Numbered from the stretch's first letter, positions 1 to 7,417 are shown. The stretch: DNA of 10,120 nt from Bacteroidales bacterium UBA4417 (GCA_002389705.1 DGQJ01000297.1:1-10120); one strand, 5' to 3'. Translations and numbers: made by a program. Notes: a model not told the origin generated them from the sequence alone.

Positions 1-1
1 C

Positions 2-316
2 GCTATTGTTTCGGAACTGCCGCTGGACACGATTAAATTCCACCAGATGCAGATCATTAAAAATACACGGATGGCCGGAGATTTCGCCGCCGACCCGACA
101 CAATTCAATTTATTTAGCCTCGAAAATTATATTAATTTCATTGTCCGCTTTACCGAGCGGCTGAACCCTGCAATTGTAATTGAGCGATTTACCGGCGAGG
201 CTCCTCCCCGATTCCAGGCAGGCCCGATTTGGGGTGGGTTGCGAAGTGATGAGGTTCAGGTATTGATTGAAAAAGAAATAGAAAAAAGAGATACCTGGCA
301 GGGGAAGTGGTTTTGA
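2..316 (+). CDS. TIGR01212/YhcC-family radical SAM protein, C-terminal part (5' end outside the window)
   Basis: The frame is open from base 2 to the TGA ending at 316 and gives about 104 residues, so the N-terminal part with the CxxxCxxC iron-sulfur motif lies outside the window. The visible part matches my recollection of the C-terminal end of the TIGR01212 (YhcC-like) radical SAM family: a segment LDTIKFHQMQIIKNT, then the IVIERFTGEAPP segment, and the closing signature RDTWQGKWF. Members are cytoplasmic iron-sulfur S-adenosylmethionine enzymes whose reaction is poorly defined. This gene faces away from the rest of the window and is convergent with the response regulator gene, so it is not part of the surface-protein locus. 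The ATG at 47 is internal and is not the start. The family call is fairly secure; no specific substrate can be given. Confidence 0.88.
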   Translation, partial: AIVSELPLDTIKFHQMQIIKNTRMAGDFAADPTQFNLFSLENYINFIVRFTERLNPAIVIERFTGEAPPRFQAGPIWGGLRSDEVQVLIEKEIEKRDTWQGKWF

Positions 317-347
317 GTTGACGGGTGGAGTGAGTTCTTTGGTGGAA

Positions 348-558
348 ATTCGGTGGTTGAGGGATGAGGATGGTGAGTGTTTTTTTGAAGGATGAGTCGT
401 CATTCAATGGTCATTCGGTGGTTGAGGGCGTGAGATTGGGGAGTGGCTTTTTGATGGAGGAGTGGACCTACAATGGTCATTCAATGGTTGAAGATGGGGT
501 TGTGGAGGGTATGGCAGAAGGTTGAGTCGTCATTCAATGGTCATTCAGTGGTTGAGGG
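348..558. repeat. Imperfect tandem repeat, about 65-bp period, four copies
   Basis: Four copies of a core ending in TTCrrTGGTTGAgg sit at 349-363, 414-428, 480-494 and 544-558, so the period is 65, 66 and 64 bp. The copies at 394-428 and 524-558 agree over 35 bases with one difference. Each full core also holds two 11-base sub-repeats of the form CATTCrrTGGT. The linkers are less conserved but alike (T/G-rich, with GTGAGrTTGGG-like stretches), and a decayed fifth unit may begin at 559. The array fills the spacer between two convergent genes (317-615). The plus strand is strikingly poor in C. The period is not a multiple of three and all frames break, so it does not look coding. It could be a minisatellite, a remnant of a dispersed intergenic repeat, or part of the shared 3' untranslated region. 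Confidence 0.85.
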
Positions 559-615
559 GTGAGGTTGAGGCTGATGAATGGTTTGTGTTCGAAGAGAGTT
601 CTTTACACTCAGTTC

Positions 616-1311
616 TCAGCCGGAAACTACCAGCCGGTAGCCGATATTGTGAATATTTTCAATTTTAACTGAGGGGTCTGATTTTAGCAGTTTACGCAGG
701 CGCGAAATAAAAACATCGAGGCTCCGGCTTGAGAAAAAATGATCATTCCCCCAAACATGGTTCAGGATATCGTCGCGTTTCAGGATGGAACCCACATGGG
801 TGTACAGGTACGAGAGCAGTTCGGCTTCGCGGTGCGTAAGCGTAGTTTCTGTATTTCCATGCGTGAGCCGTAGTTCGGAAACCGAAAAAGTAAAATTGCC
901 AATTCGGCAAATATTTCCTTTCTGCATCCTCGATGGATCAACCTGGCTCCGCTTCAGGAAAACTTCTATTTTAAGCACAAGTTCTTCAATACTGAATGGT
1001 TTGGTGATATAATCGTCGGCACCCAGCTGCAAACCATACAGTTTATCATCGATAGTTGATTTGGCTGAGAGGAAAAGAATGGGCACCGCTTCATTTTTTT
1101 CGCGGATTTTGCGGGCCAGCGTATAGCCATCAATCTTGGGAAGCATTACATCCAGTATGTAAAGATCGTAATCTCCGGCAGCTATTTTTTCGTAAGCTTT
1201 AATACCATCATCGCACGAAACAACAATATACCCTGCCCGCTCCAGGTTATCGCGGGTAAGGAATGAAAGCGTGAGGTCATCCTCAACATATAAAATCCTG
1301 GCGTTCTTCAT
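616..1311 (-). CDS. OmpR/PhoB-family response regulator (RprY-like)
   Basis: A 231-aa two-domain transcription factor. Residues 4-119 form the receiver: the acidic pocket is E10-D11-D12, the phosphoacceptor is D54 in the segment YILDVMLPKIDG, the switch serine is S82 in LFLSAKS, and the conserved lysine is K104 in DDYITKPF. Residues from about 130 to the end form a winged-helix DNA-binding domain (TLTHREAELLSYL, then the recognition-helix region SRSLDVFISRLRKLL and the closing NIHNIGYRL). All residues needed for phosphorelay are present and the length is normal. It starts 8 nt after the kinase stop codon, so the two are almost surely one transcript and a cognate pair. The architecture resembles Bacteroides RprY, but orthology is not proven. 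Its target genes are unknown; the surface locus next door is only a guess. Confidence 0.93.
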   Translation of the reverse strand: MKNARILYVEDDLTLSFLTRDNLERAGYIVVSCDDGIKAYEKIAAGDYDLYILDVMLPKIDGYTLARKIREKNEAVPILFLSAKSTIDDKLYGLQLGADDYITKPFSIEELVLKIEVFLKRSQVDPSRMQKGNICRIGNFTFSVSELRLTHGNTETTLTHREAELLSYLYTHVGSILKRDDILNHVWGNDHFFSSRSLDVFISRLRKLLKSDPSVKIENIHNIGYRLVVSG

Positions 1312-1319
1312 GTATTCTG

Positions 1320-2585
1320 TTATTTTACAGGTATTTCAAGTATAAAAGCAGTACCCGATCCCGGCGCTGAATCAAGTGTAATTTTCCAGTGATGCGCGTC
1401 ACAAATGCTTTTTACATAGAATAAGCCAAGTCCGAATCCTTTCACATCGTGTACATTGGCTGTGGGTACGCGGTAAAATTTCTGAAAAATCCTTTTCTGG
1501 TGGGTGCGGTCAATGCCTGGTCCGTTGTCGCTGACGGTAACAACCAAGCGGTTTTCTTTTTGCGCGGTAACCAGCTTTATGTCCGGATGTTCGCCTGCGT
1601 ATTTCATGGCATTATCGAACAGGTTGTAAAAAATATTCGAAAGATGCATCCGGTCGGCTTTTACCGTAATTGTATCGGGTGCCAGGTCGAGCATTATCGA
1701 AAGCTTACCACTGTTATTTGCCAGGTAGTTTTCGGTTATCTGCCTGATGATATCGTTCAGATTGAGGGATTCGATATGCAGGTGAAAACCGCTTTTCTCT
1801 ATTCGGGCAATCTGCAGCACCTTGTCAACCTGGTCGTTGAGCCGGCTTACTTCATGCTTTATTACTGAGCCATAGGTAAATAAACGCGATGGCTCACTCA
1901 TGGTTTCAGGGTTTGAGATTACATCGGCGGCAATGGTAATACTGGCAATCGGAGTTTTGAACTCATGCGTCATATTGTTGATAAAGTCGCGTTGCATTTC
2001 CGAAAGGCGCTTCTGCTTCAGGATCACGAAAATGGAATAGGCAAAGAAAATGACCGAGATCAGCAATATGCCAACCATAAAAAACCAGATGCTCATATCG
2101 CCTACAATGGTATTGTTGAGCAGCGGGAAATTGACCCCGAAATAATAATTGTAGCCGCTGTACTTGGGCAGGCTTGCCGATAAGGCATCTTCCTTTACCT
2201 TCCCGTTAAAGAATACATAATTGCCATATTCCATCACATCGGTTTCGCAGTTGTAAATGCCGTATTCGAAGTCGGTTTGTATGTTGTAGCGCTCAAATTC
2301 CGTCTTTAAGTAATGCTCCAGTATATTGGCATCGATATGCGAGTTTACATCCACCACAAAGTAGTTTGACGACAATTGCCTCACCGGGTTTGGAGTGGTA
2401 GGCGCGGTATGATTAAACTTGTAAATACGTGTGGCTACATTGCGCAGGCAAATGGTAACGGTTTGGGCAAACTGCTTTTCCTTGTTGCTCCATTCTTTTT
2501 TCATCAGGTAGAGTTGCACTGCAATTATTCCTATGATGGCAACCGCACCCAATAATACTACATACCTGATATGCTTAAACCTCAT
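1320..2585 (-). CDS. Sensor histidine kinase of a two-component system (RprX-like)
   Basis: A 421-aa inner-membrane kinase. It has a first transmembrane segment at about residues 8-28, a periplasmic sensing region at about 29-163, and a second transmembrane segment at about 166-189. The HisKA domain follows with the H-box at 200-211 (FINNMTHEFKTP, phosphoacceptor H207). The HATPase_c domain carries the N-box (NLFDNAMKYA, N325), G1 (DNGPGI, 353-358), the F-box (IFQKFYRVP) and G2 (GFGLGL, 383-388). There is no HAMP or PAS domain between the second membrane segment and the H-box, so signal transfer is direct. All catalytic boxes are intact. It is the first gene of the kinase-regulator pair, unlike many operons where the regulator comes first. 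The ligand cannot be read from the sequence. ATG at 2585 is chosen because the membrane segment follows directly. Confidence 0.93.
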   Translation of the reverse strand: MRFKHIRYVVLLGAVAIIGIIAVQLYLMKKEWSNKEKQFAQTVTICLRNVATRIYKFNHTAPTTPNPVRQLSSNYFVVDVNSHIDANILEHYLKTEFERYNIQTDFEYGIYNCETDVMEYGNYVFFNGKVKEDALSASLPKYSGYNYYFGVNFPLLNNTIVGDMSIWFFMVGILLISVIFFAYSIFVILKQKRLSEMQRDFINNMTHEFKTPIASITIAADVISNPETMSEPSRLFTYGSVIKHEVSRLNDQVDKVLQIARIEKSGFHLHIESLNLNDIIRQITENYLANNSGKLSIMLDLAPDTITVKADRMHLSNIFYNLFDNAMKYAGEHPDIKLVTAQKENRLVVTVSDNGPGIDRTHQKRIFQKFYRVPTANVHDVKGFGLGLFYVKSICDAHHWKITLDSAPGSGTAFILEIPVK

Positions 2586-2606
2586 GAATGTTTACAATTT
2601 GAGTGA

Positions 2607-2636
2607 TAAAAGTACAAGATTTTAGGGCATGAAAAA
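2607..2636 (-). promoter_or_regulatory. Candidate Bacteroidota-type promoter for the kinase-regulator operon
   Basis: On the minus strand TACTTTTA (2614-2607) matches the Bacteroidota -7 box TAnnTTTG in all but the last base. A T-rich TTTTTC (2636-2631) lies 16 nt upstream where a TTTG/TTG -33 element would be expected. Initiation would fall near 2600, leaving a leader of about 15 nt before the kinase ATG at 2585. Neither box is perfect and the spacing is at the short end, so this is a suggestion only. Confidence 0.3.
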
Positions 2637-2745
2637 CAGATAAAGCAAACCTGAAGCCAATTTAAAAAACAACATACGCCCTTGTTTGGGAACACTAAAG
2701 CTGTTTAGCCCAGGAGTTGTTGTTTAGAATTTTTGATCAGAAAAT

Positions 2746-2757
2746 AAACAGCTGTTT
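2746..2757 (-). terminator. Perfect 12-bp palindrome downstream of the PorP-like gene, weak terminator candidate
   Basis: AAACAGCTGTTT reads the same on both strands and lies about 60 nt past the end of the surface-locus operon, followed on the minus strand by a short T-rich run (ATTTTC). The stem is short and A/T-rich and lacks its own loop, so RNA termination is uncertain. It could equally be a binding site for a dimeric regulator upstream of the kinase gene. Confidence 0.22.
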
Positions 2758-2815
2758 TTTTAGAATCGTGTAAGCCAAATACTGCATCGTTCAGATTAGA
2801 ACTTCCTGATATTTT

Positions 2816-3808
2816 CTAAAAAGTAGGGCATTCGAGCGCATGATATCGTTTGGAGCTCATGGATTTAAGGAAAAGCCAGGCAATTGAAATTTCATGCGCG
2901 CCACCCGATTTGTTGGTCAGGTTCGATATGGTATAATCGTAACTGTACCCTATTTTATAATTTTTGGCCTGGAAACCCAGCAGGGCAATAAGAGCATCCG
3001 GATTTTCAAAATTATGACGCATCCAGAAACCCATTACAAATGGAAATTTGTTAATATACATTCCCATGTTCAACTGCCTGAATTTACCTTGTTGCACATA
3101 AATTACATTGGGCGAAATAGAGAAGTTGCGGATATCTTCGCCATCCATCCCCTGCCGGAAGTCAATCAGGATGCCTGAATGCACCGTCCAGCGCATGGGT
3201 ACGCGGTTTGCATTACCTTCGTAAAAAGCGATATCAGGCCGGGTGAGGTGATTTACAGCTATGCCGAAATACAGACTTTCCTTGTACCCGCCCAAAATAC
3301 CGGCGCTGAAATCAAGGTTCCCAATGCTGAGTTTCTCGGGTACATATTCGCGTGTCGACTCAACATTCCCGGTACGTATGTCAATCTGATCACCAAAAAC
3401 CAGCTTGTTCCAATCCAGTTTATACTGCATGTAAGTAGCCTGAATAGCAGCATTTAAAACAATATGTCGTGTAGCCTGTGCACGGTACGAATATATACCG
3501 CTCCCGCAGAAGCGGTTGTAAATACCTCCACCCATTATATCAGAATTCACCATTACCCCCAGCCCGCCTGAGATTTTATCCACCTGTTGGTCCCACGACG
3601 CACTGTAGCTCACATATCCCTGCCTGATGCTCGGCCATTGGTTGCGGTAATTGAGGGTTATACGCTGGTCGAGTTTGGCACCTGCCAATGCAGGATTCAG
3701 ATATAATGGATTTGCATAAAACTGCGAGTAGATCACATCCTGTGCCTGGCTTCGCAACATGGCGGCCAGGAAGATGAAAATCATGAATGTAGTCCTCTTC
3801 GTTTTCAT
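2816..3808 (-). CDS. PorP/SprF-family type IX secretion outer-membrane protein
   Basis: A 330-aa protein with a signal peptide at 1-23 (cleavage near SQAQ) followed at once by the family signature SQFYANPLYLNPALAGA (residues 28-44). The remainder alternates short amphipathic strands, as expected of an outer-membrane beta-barrel, with GGLGVMVNSD, GILGGYKESLYFGIAVNHLT and NYKIGYSYDYTIS as typical family stretches. The C-terminus ends CPTF, close to the CPxF ending common in this family. Length is normal. PorP/SprF proteins assist export and surface attachment of CHU_C-type T9SS substrates and are often encoded directly downstream of their client. Here the stop of the CHU_C gene is 9 nt upstream of this ATG. 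It is the last gene of the operon. Genomes usually hold many paralogues, so this is probably the locus-dedicated copy rather than the core PorP. Confidence 0.93.
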   Translation of the reverse strand: MKTKRTTFMIFIFLAAMLRSQAQDVIYSQFYANPLYLNPALAGAKLDQRITLNYRNQWPSIRQGYVSYSASWDQQVDKISGGLGVMVNSDIMGGGIYNRFCGSGIYSYRAQATRHIVLNAAIQATYMQYKLDWNKLVFGDQIDIRTGNVESTREYVPEKLSIGNLDFSAGILGGYKESLYFGIAVNHLTRPDIAFYEGNANRVPMRWTVHSGILIDFRQGMDGEDIRNFSISPNVIYVQQGKFRQLNMGMYINKFPFVMGFWMRHNFENPDALIALLGFQAKNYKIGYSYDYTISNLTNKSGGAHEISIAWLFLKSMSSKRYHALECPTF

Positions 3809-3817
3809 GGCATTTCT

Positions 3818-5986
3818 TTATTTAATAAGCATTACATTACCGCTTTGAGGCGATTTCTGCAGGAATTTATAATTTTCGGGTGCTGAGAATATGATGGTCC
3901 AGGTATACATATCCTGAGGGCATTCGGCTCCTTTATATCTTCCGTCCCAACCTTTTGAAATATCGCTGGTACTGAATATCTGTTCGCCCCATTTATTGAA
4001 AATGTACATTTGGAAAGTCACCGGTATATCATGGTTGTACCTGGGCAGGAATTCATCATTCACACCATCGCCGTTTGGCGAAAATACATTTGGCATCATG
4101 ATTAGCAGTTCGCATTGTTTCAGCAGTACTGAATCACTGGCCTGGCAACCATTGTTATCGGTAACGGTAACCCAATACAAGCCTTCGGAAGTTGCCAGGT
4201 ACTGTGGTTCGGCAGAGCCATCCTGCCAGGTGTACGATGCAAAACCGGCACCTGCATTCAGCATCACTTCTTTATCAGTACACAATGTATCCTGAATATT
4301 GAGGGCCACATGTGGGTTCGGGTACACTATAAGGTTCACTGATTGTGAAACATCGCAGGTGCTTCCGTCCGAAGCGTGTACAACATATTGGCCGGCATCG
4401 CTGCTACGTAGCAGGCCAAGGTCCCACTCGGCACCGGCATGGGTTTCGCCCGAAGGACTGGTCCAGTTGTAATTTAAGTTATCACCGGTTAATGATCCGG
4501 CTAAGAGTTTATGTGGACTGCTTTCGCAATATGCACCATTGCCTGCAGTATAAACCTGTGGCAGTGGCCTGATATCAACTGAGCCTTGGGTATAAATAGC
4601 AGGAATTTCGTAGCCTGAAGCTGAATAAATCACGCACTTCAGCGCATCCCATTTCAGCGCCGACATACCGGCCGAAGCGCCCACAAAATTGAGCGACATC
4701 AGGTTATCTTGATTTACCAGGGTAAGCGTATCCTTGGCAATGAAATTAATTTCGAGTACACCGGGACTAACCAGTGTGGTTGATAGCACACCAGTAGTAA
4801 GTAATGTATTGAGGTTCGAATACCCGTTAAAGGTAAGGATAGCAGGATCGAAAGTCAGTTGTACTGTAAATGAAGCTACCTGTTTAAACCCGGCAGCTTT
4901 CATCGGAACCTGAACCGGAACGGTAATACAATTCAGGGAGCTTCCTGCCAGCAGGTTAACCTGCCCGACAACGGTATTTAGTATATTGAATGGCGCTGTA
5001 TCCACGCATCCGTTTTCGTTGCGCACCCACGCGGTATAAGTTCCTACCGATAATTTCCTGAAAGTGTCCGAAGTCTGCCAATCAGCACCATTGAGTGAAT
5101 ACGCATTCTGGGCAGCTTCGTGGTCGGCTGTAATTACAACGTACCCGTTTGCCAGTCCATTGGTTGACGGATGTGCAGCAACATCTGTAATTTCAGGACT
5201 TTCAACTTTTATTGATAGTGTAGTTACCAGCCCGCACTGATCCGGATCAGGTATAAATGTATACAAACTGGTACCTGTTAAAGAAGTATTGATTGCAGCA
5301 GGTATCCACTTACCGCTGATTCCGTTTGTTGAAATTGCAGGCAATGCAGGTGCGGTACTGTTGAGGCAAAGCGGCCCGATCTGATCAAATGAAGGAATAA
5401 TTTCATCTCTGATTTGTATGGTGAGTGATGATTCTACTGGTGCGCAACTGCCTTCCCGGCCAAATCCTGAGGCCTTCAGCGTGAATGTCACTGAGCCAAC
5501 TTTTAGGTCGGCAGGTCCAAATGTATATTCCGGGTGCAGGGTTGTTGAATCGTTAAATTTTCCATCGCCGTTGCTTATCCATAACAGGCTGCTGTATCCT
5601 GAAGCTGTGGCACCCGAAAGAATTACGGGGTTGTTGTTGCAGCGAAGCATACCGGCACCTGCATAGGCAATTGGCAGGTCGAATACTTTTATAGTACCCA
5701 GTTCAAGACTATCGCAACCATGTATACTTGTTTGCAATGCCGATAAGGTATAATCGCCGGCTGAAACATTAAATATAATTGTAACTGTATCAGCGGTTTC
5801 GGGTAATGTTACTATATGTCCCGAAGGGTCTGTGAGTGTCCAGGTGTAGGTCGACCCGATTTCGCCGTCAATCCGGTAATGACGTTCAGCACCCCGGCAC
5901 ACACTGTCAATAACATATCCCTGGCCGGCTGCCACGTAGGCAACAGCTAGTAATATGGTTAACAATATGAATCTGAGCCTGTTCAT
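3818..5986 (-). CDS. Secreted multidomain surface protein with CHU_C (type B) T9SS sorting domain and cohesin-like module
   Basis: A 722-aa exported protein. The signal peptide is residues 1-21. An N-terminal Ig/PKD-like module spans about 22-102 (STYTWTLTDPSG, closing with GCDSLELGTIKV). Further Ig/PKD-like segments lie at about 103-193 and 195-262, and a SprB-repeat-like segment at about 263-336 (NAYSLNGADWQTS, GTYTAWVRNENGC). Residues 342-473 look like a cohesin-type beta-sandwich (VPVQVPMKAAGFKQVASFTV, LTFDPAILTF, MSLNF). Two more Ig-like units span 480-555 and 560-625. The CHU_C domain is 631-722, with NVFSPNGDGVNDEF, MYIFNKWGEQIF, GWDGRYKG and the ending GNVMLIK. This domain directs type IX export and surface attachment. 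It starts 1 nt after the upstream stop and is followed 9 nt later by its likely PorP/SprF partner. It may act as adhesin or scaffold; the ligand is unknown, and the internal module calls are by eye. Confidence 0.9.
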   Translation of the reverse strand: MNRLRFILLTILLAVAYVAAGQGYVIDSVCRGAERHYRIDGEIGSTYTWTLTDPSGHIVTLPETADTVTIIFNVSAGDYTLSALQTSIHGCDSLELGTIKVFDLPIAYAGAGMLRCNNNPVILSGATASGYSSLLWISNGDGKFNDSTTLHPEYTFGPADLKVGSVTFTLKASGFGREGSCAPVESSLTIQIRDEIIPSFDQIGPLCLNSTAPALPAISTNGISGKWIPAAINTSLTGTSLYTFIPDPDQCGLVTTLSIKVESPEITDVAAHPSTNGLANGYVVITADHEAAQNAYSLNGADWQTSDTFRKLSVGTYTAWVRNENGCVDTAPFNILNTVVGQVNLLAGSSLNCITVPVQVPMKAAGFKQVASFTVQLTFDPAILTFNGYSNLNTLLTTGVLSTTLVSPGVLEINFIAKDTLTLVNQDNLMSLNFVGASAGMSALKWDALKCVIYSASGYEIPAIYTQGSVDIRPLPQVYTAGNGAYCESSPHKLLAGSLTGDNLNYNWTSPSGETHAGAEWDLGLLRSSDAGQYVVHASDGSTCDVSQSVNLIVYPNPHVALNIQDTLCTDKEVMLNAGAGFASYTWQDGSAEPQYLATSEGLYWVTVTDNNGCQASDSVLLKQCELLIMMPNVFSPNGDGVNDEFLPRYNHDIPVTFQMYIFNKWGEQIFSTSDISKGWDGRYKGAECPQDMYTWTIIFSAPENYKFLQKSPQSGNVMLIK

Positions 5987-5987
5987 C

Positions 5988-6698
5988 TTATTTCTTTTTC
6001 TTGCTTATGGGGTCGTACTGGTATATGCGCGAACTACCCGGCCTTGCGTTAACGTTAAGGATCGTGGTATTCGAAATACTGGTATTGGTACTTACTGCAT
6101 CGGTAACATTGATCACCTCGAAGGTATATGTACCTGTTTTAACCGGGCTTATTGGTATCACTGCCGGGTTCGATGCAATATGGCTTAAGGTACTGTCATT
6201 AAAGGTTCCATCGGGATTATGTACCCGGTAGGTAAAACTCCATGGTGCAGAACCTGTAAAAGTTACTACCAGGCTGGTGCTTTGCCCGGTACATATTGAT
6301 GCCTGTGTAAGGCTTAATGATGCTGACGAAGGTGGAATCTGAACATCAATTTTACCAATCTTGAAATTCATGCTGCAACCATTACGGTTTGCTATTACTT
6401 TATAAAAATAGGTTCCCGGTGCGAAACATGTGATGTGCACTGCCGGGCCGGTGTTTATACCTCCGGCAAAAACGGCATCCGTGCTGTTACAGTTGCCTGC
6501 ATCGGTTGCAAAATTTATAGCTGAAACATCCGAATACAATTCCCAGGTGTAGGTGTCGCCTGGTGTTACTTCTACGCTGAGATCCACGGTTTGACCGGTA
6601 TAAATCATATTCGTCTGGGCCATGGCAGGAGCCACAGTCAGAAGCAGTGGTATTGCTACCAGCAGCATACGAATAAGTTTATATAAAGGTCGTTTCAC
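5988..6698 (-). CDS. Secreted two-domain Ig/PKD-like protein with a C-terminal NARP motif
   Basis: A 236-aa protein I can place by context but not by name. The signal peptide is about 1-27 (hydrophobic LLVAIPLLLTVAPAMA). Module one, about 31-118, carries DTYTWELYSD, GTYFYKVIANRNGC and GKIDV and resembles the N-terminal module of the downstream CHU_C protein. Module two, about 126-217, starts with ASICTGQSTSLVVTFTG and APWSFTYRV, a pattern common in Bacteroidota extracellular Ig-like repeats. The tail reads VNARPGSSRIYQYDP and ends in a run of four lysines. No type A or CHU_C sorting domain is present. Its TAA is separated from the next ATG by one base, so translation is probably coupled to the CHU_C protein and the two may be made in fixed proportion. 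A role as accessory component or linker of the surface complex is inference. Confidence 0.85.
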   Translation of the reverse strand: MKRPLYKLIRMLLVAIPLLLTVAPAMAQTNMIYTGQTVDLSVEVTPGDTYTWELYSDVSAINFATDAGNCNSTDAVFAGGINTGPAVHITCFAPGTYFYKVIANRNGCSMNFKIGKIDVQIPPSSASLSLTQASICTGQSTSLVVTFTGSAPWSFTYRVHNPDGTFNDSTLSHIASNPAVIPISPVKTGTYTFEVINVTDAVSTNTSISNTTILNVNARPGSSRIYQYDPISKKKK

Positions 6699-6711
6699 TC
6701 AGTGTACCGAT

Positions 6712-7086
6712 TTAATTGATATGTGTAAGTATTATAGAAGCATGTACAATTTCTACTGCCCGGGCAGGTAACAAGCCGCCAGGAAATATCCAGCCATTCA
6801 GAAGACCCTTTGCAGGTTGACTTCCGTAGGTTATTGGGTCGGTTTTGAAATTATAAACTGCATACATACCTCCTGGCTGACCTATCACAGGAGGTCCGGT
6901 CGTTATACCGTTGCGCGGTTTGTAATAAAAAGTCTGCAAAACACCCTGCGGTATCTGTTCAGTATTGTTCAGATCGCAGCAGCCTGGGCCGTGCGGCGAA
7001 ATACATCCAGTCGCAACAGGTGCTCCCCGTAAAGTGCCAACCACAATCCCGGGCGGGCTATGGGATTTATACTTTTTATTTACCAT
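6712..7086 (-). CDS. Small Gly/Pro-rich hypothetical protein, first gene of the 7.1-2.8 kb operon
   Basis: An open frame of about 124 aa on the operon strand, ending 13 nt before the next gene. I do not recognise it. It is rich in Gly and Pro, has a cluster with three cysteines (TGCISPHGPGCCDLNN) and a C-terminal stretch NGWIFPGGLLPARAVEIVHAS. No signal peptide or membrane segment is evident, unlike every other complete gene product of the locus. Three starts are possible: GTG at 7122, ATG at 7107 and ATG at 7086. I prefer 7086 because its upstream bases are very A-rich (AATATAAAAACAGAAATA), the usual Bacteroidota signal, but 7107 remains possible. Codon use is ordinary. It could be a real small orphan or the remnant of a longer secreted protein that has lost its 5' end; the low-quality upstream region fits either. 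Confidence 0.55.
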   Translation of the reverse strand: MVNKKYKSHSPPGIVVGTLRGAPVATGCISPHGPGCCDLNNTEQIPQGVLQTFYYKPRNGITTGPPVIGQPGGMYAVYNFKTDPITYGSQPAKGLLNGWIFPGGLLPARAVEIVHASIILTHIN

Positions 7087-7116
7087 TATTTCTGTTTTTA
7101 TATTCATACGTCCCGT

Positions 7117-7133
7117 TTTCACGGCCCGTGAAA
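7117..7133. other. Near-perfect palindrome just upstream of the small orphan gene
   Basis: TTTCACGG and CCGTGAAA flank a single central base, giving a 17-base inverted repeat with 8-base arms. It lies 9 nt upstream of the ATG at 7107 and about 30 nt upstream of the ATG at 7086, and it overlaps the GTG at 7122. It could be an operator for a dimeric regulator or an RNA hairpin acting on initiation. No function is shown by the sequence alone. Confidence 0.4.
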
Positions 7134-7216
7134 TATTGCCCGAAGGCTGTTTCTGTTATATGAAACATTACACCAGTCAGGGTTTTAGAGATATCTTACC
7201 ATGCAAAAAGCAAATG

Positions 7217-7241
7217 CTGTTCAGCGCAAAAACCTGAACAG
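7217..7241 (-). terminator. Perfect 8-bp stem-loop followed by a T-rich run on the minus strand
   Basis: CTGTTCAG and CTGAACAG are exact inverted repeats separated by 9 nt. On the minus strand the stem is followed by CATTTGCTTTTTGC, which resembles a weak U-tract. It lies about 130 nt upstream of the small orphan gene, so it may be a terminator or attenuator for read-through from the 346-aa gene, or a leader structure. Confidence 0.35.
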
Positions 7242-7417
7242 TCCTTCCGAAAATGCGTTGCATTTCCATGTTCAATTGCATTGTAAAAATCATTTAATCA
7301 TCATACTTCCCGGCGGTATGTTCCTTTTGTAATCATTGCCAATCCAGCGTTACAGGATTTCAATGGTACAAACCGGGGCTTGCCGGCATTTGCCATTTTA
7401 CTTTTCCCAACCCTTGT

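Noticed and set aside
394..558. Regular repeats at 64-66 bp spacing looked at first like a CRISPR array.
   Set aside because: The linkers between cores are related to each other rather than unique, the cores diverge between copies, two sub-repeats sit inside each core, and there is no cas gene in the window.
1449..1868. A 139-codon plus-strand open frame opposite the histidine kinase gene.
   Set aside because: It lies wholly antisense to a kinase with intact catalytic boxes and has no recognisable domain; it is a by-product of the codon use of the real gene.
2687..2711. Inverted repeat CTAAA/TTTAG with outer GGG/CCC in the spacer between the PorP-like and kinase genes, considered as a terminator.
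   Set aside because: The 5-bp stem is interrupted by an unpaired bulge before the outer GGG/CCC pairs and no T-run follows on either strand.
3818..4093. Possible insertion element or integration signs around the surface locus.
   Set aside because: No transposase, integrase, tRNA gene or terminal inverted repeats are visible anywhere in the window; the region looks like a stable chromosomal operon.
7177..7281. A 34-codon frame on the minus strand covering the 7217-7241 stem-loop.
   Set aside because: Short, no recognisable features, and the underlying sequence is better explained by the hairpin.
7301..7396. A 31-codon frame on the minus strand in the long gap, with an A-rich upstream stretch.
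   Set aside because: Too short, no coupling to a neighbour, no signal or domain, and it overlaps a region dominated by hairpins; expected by chance.
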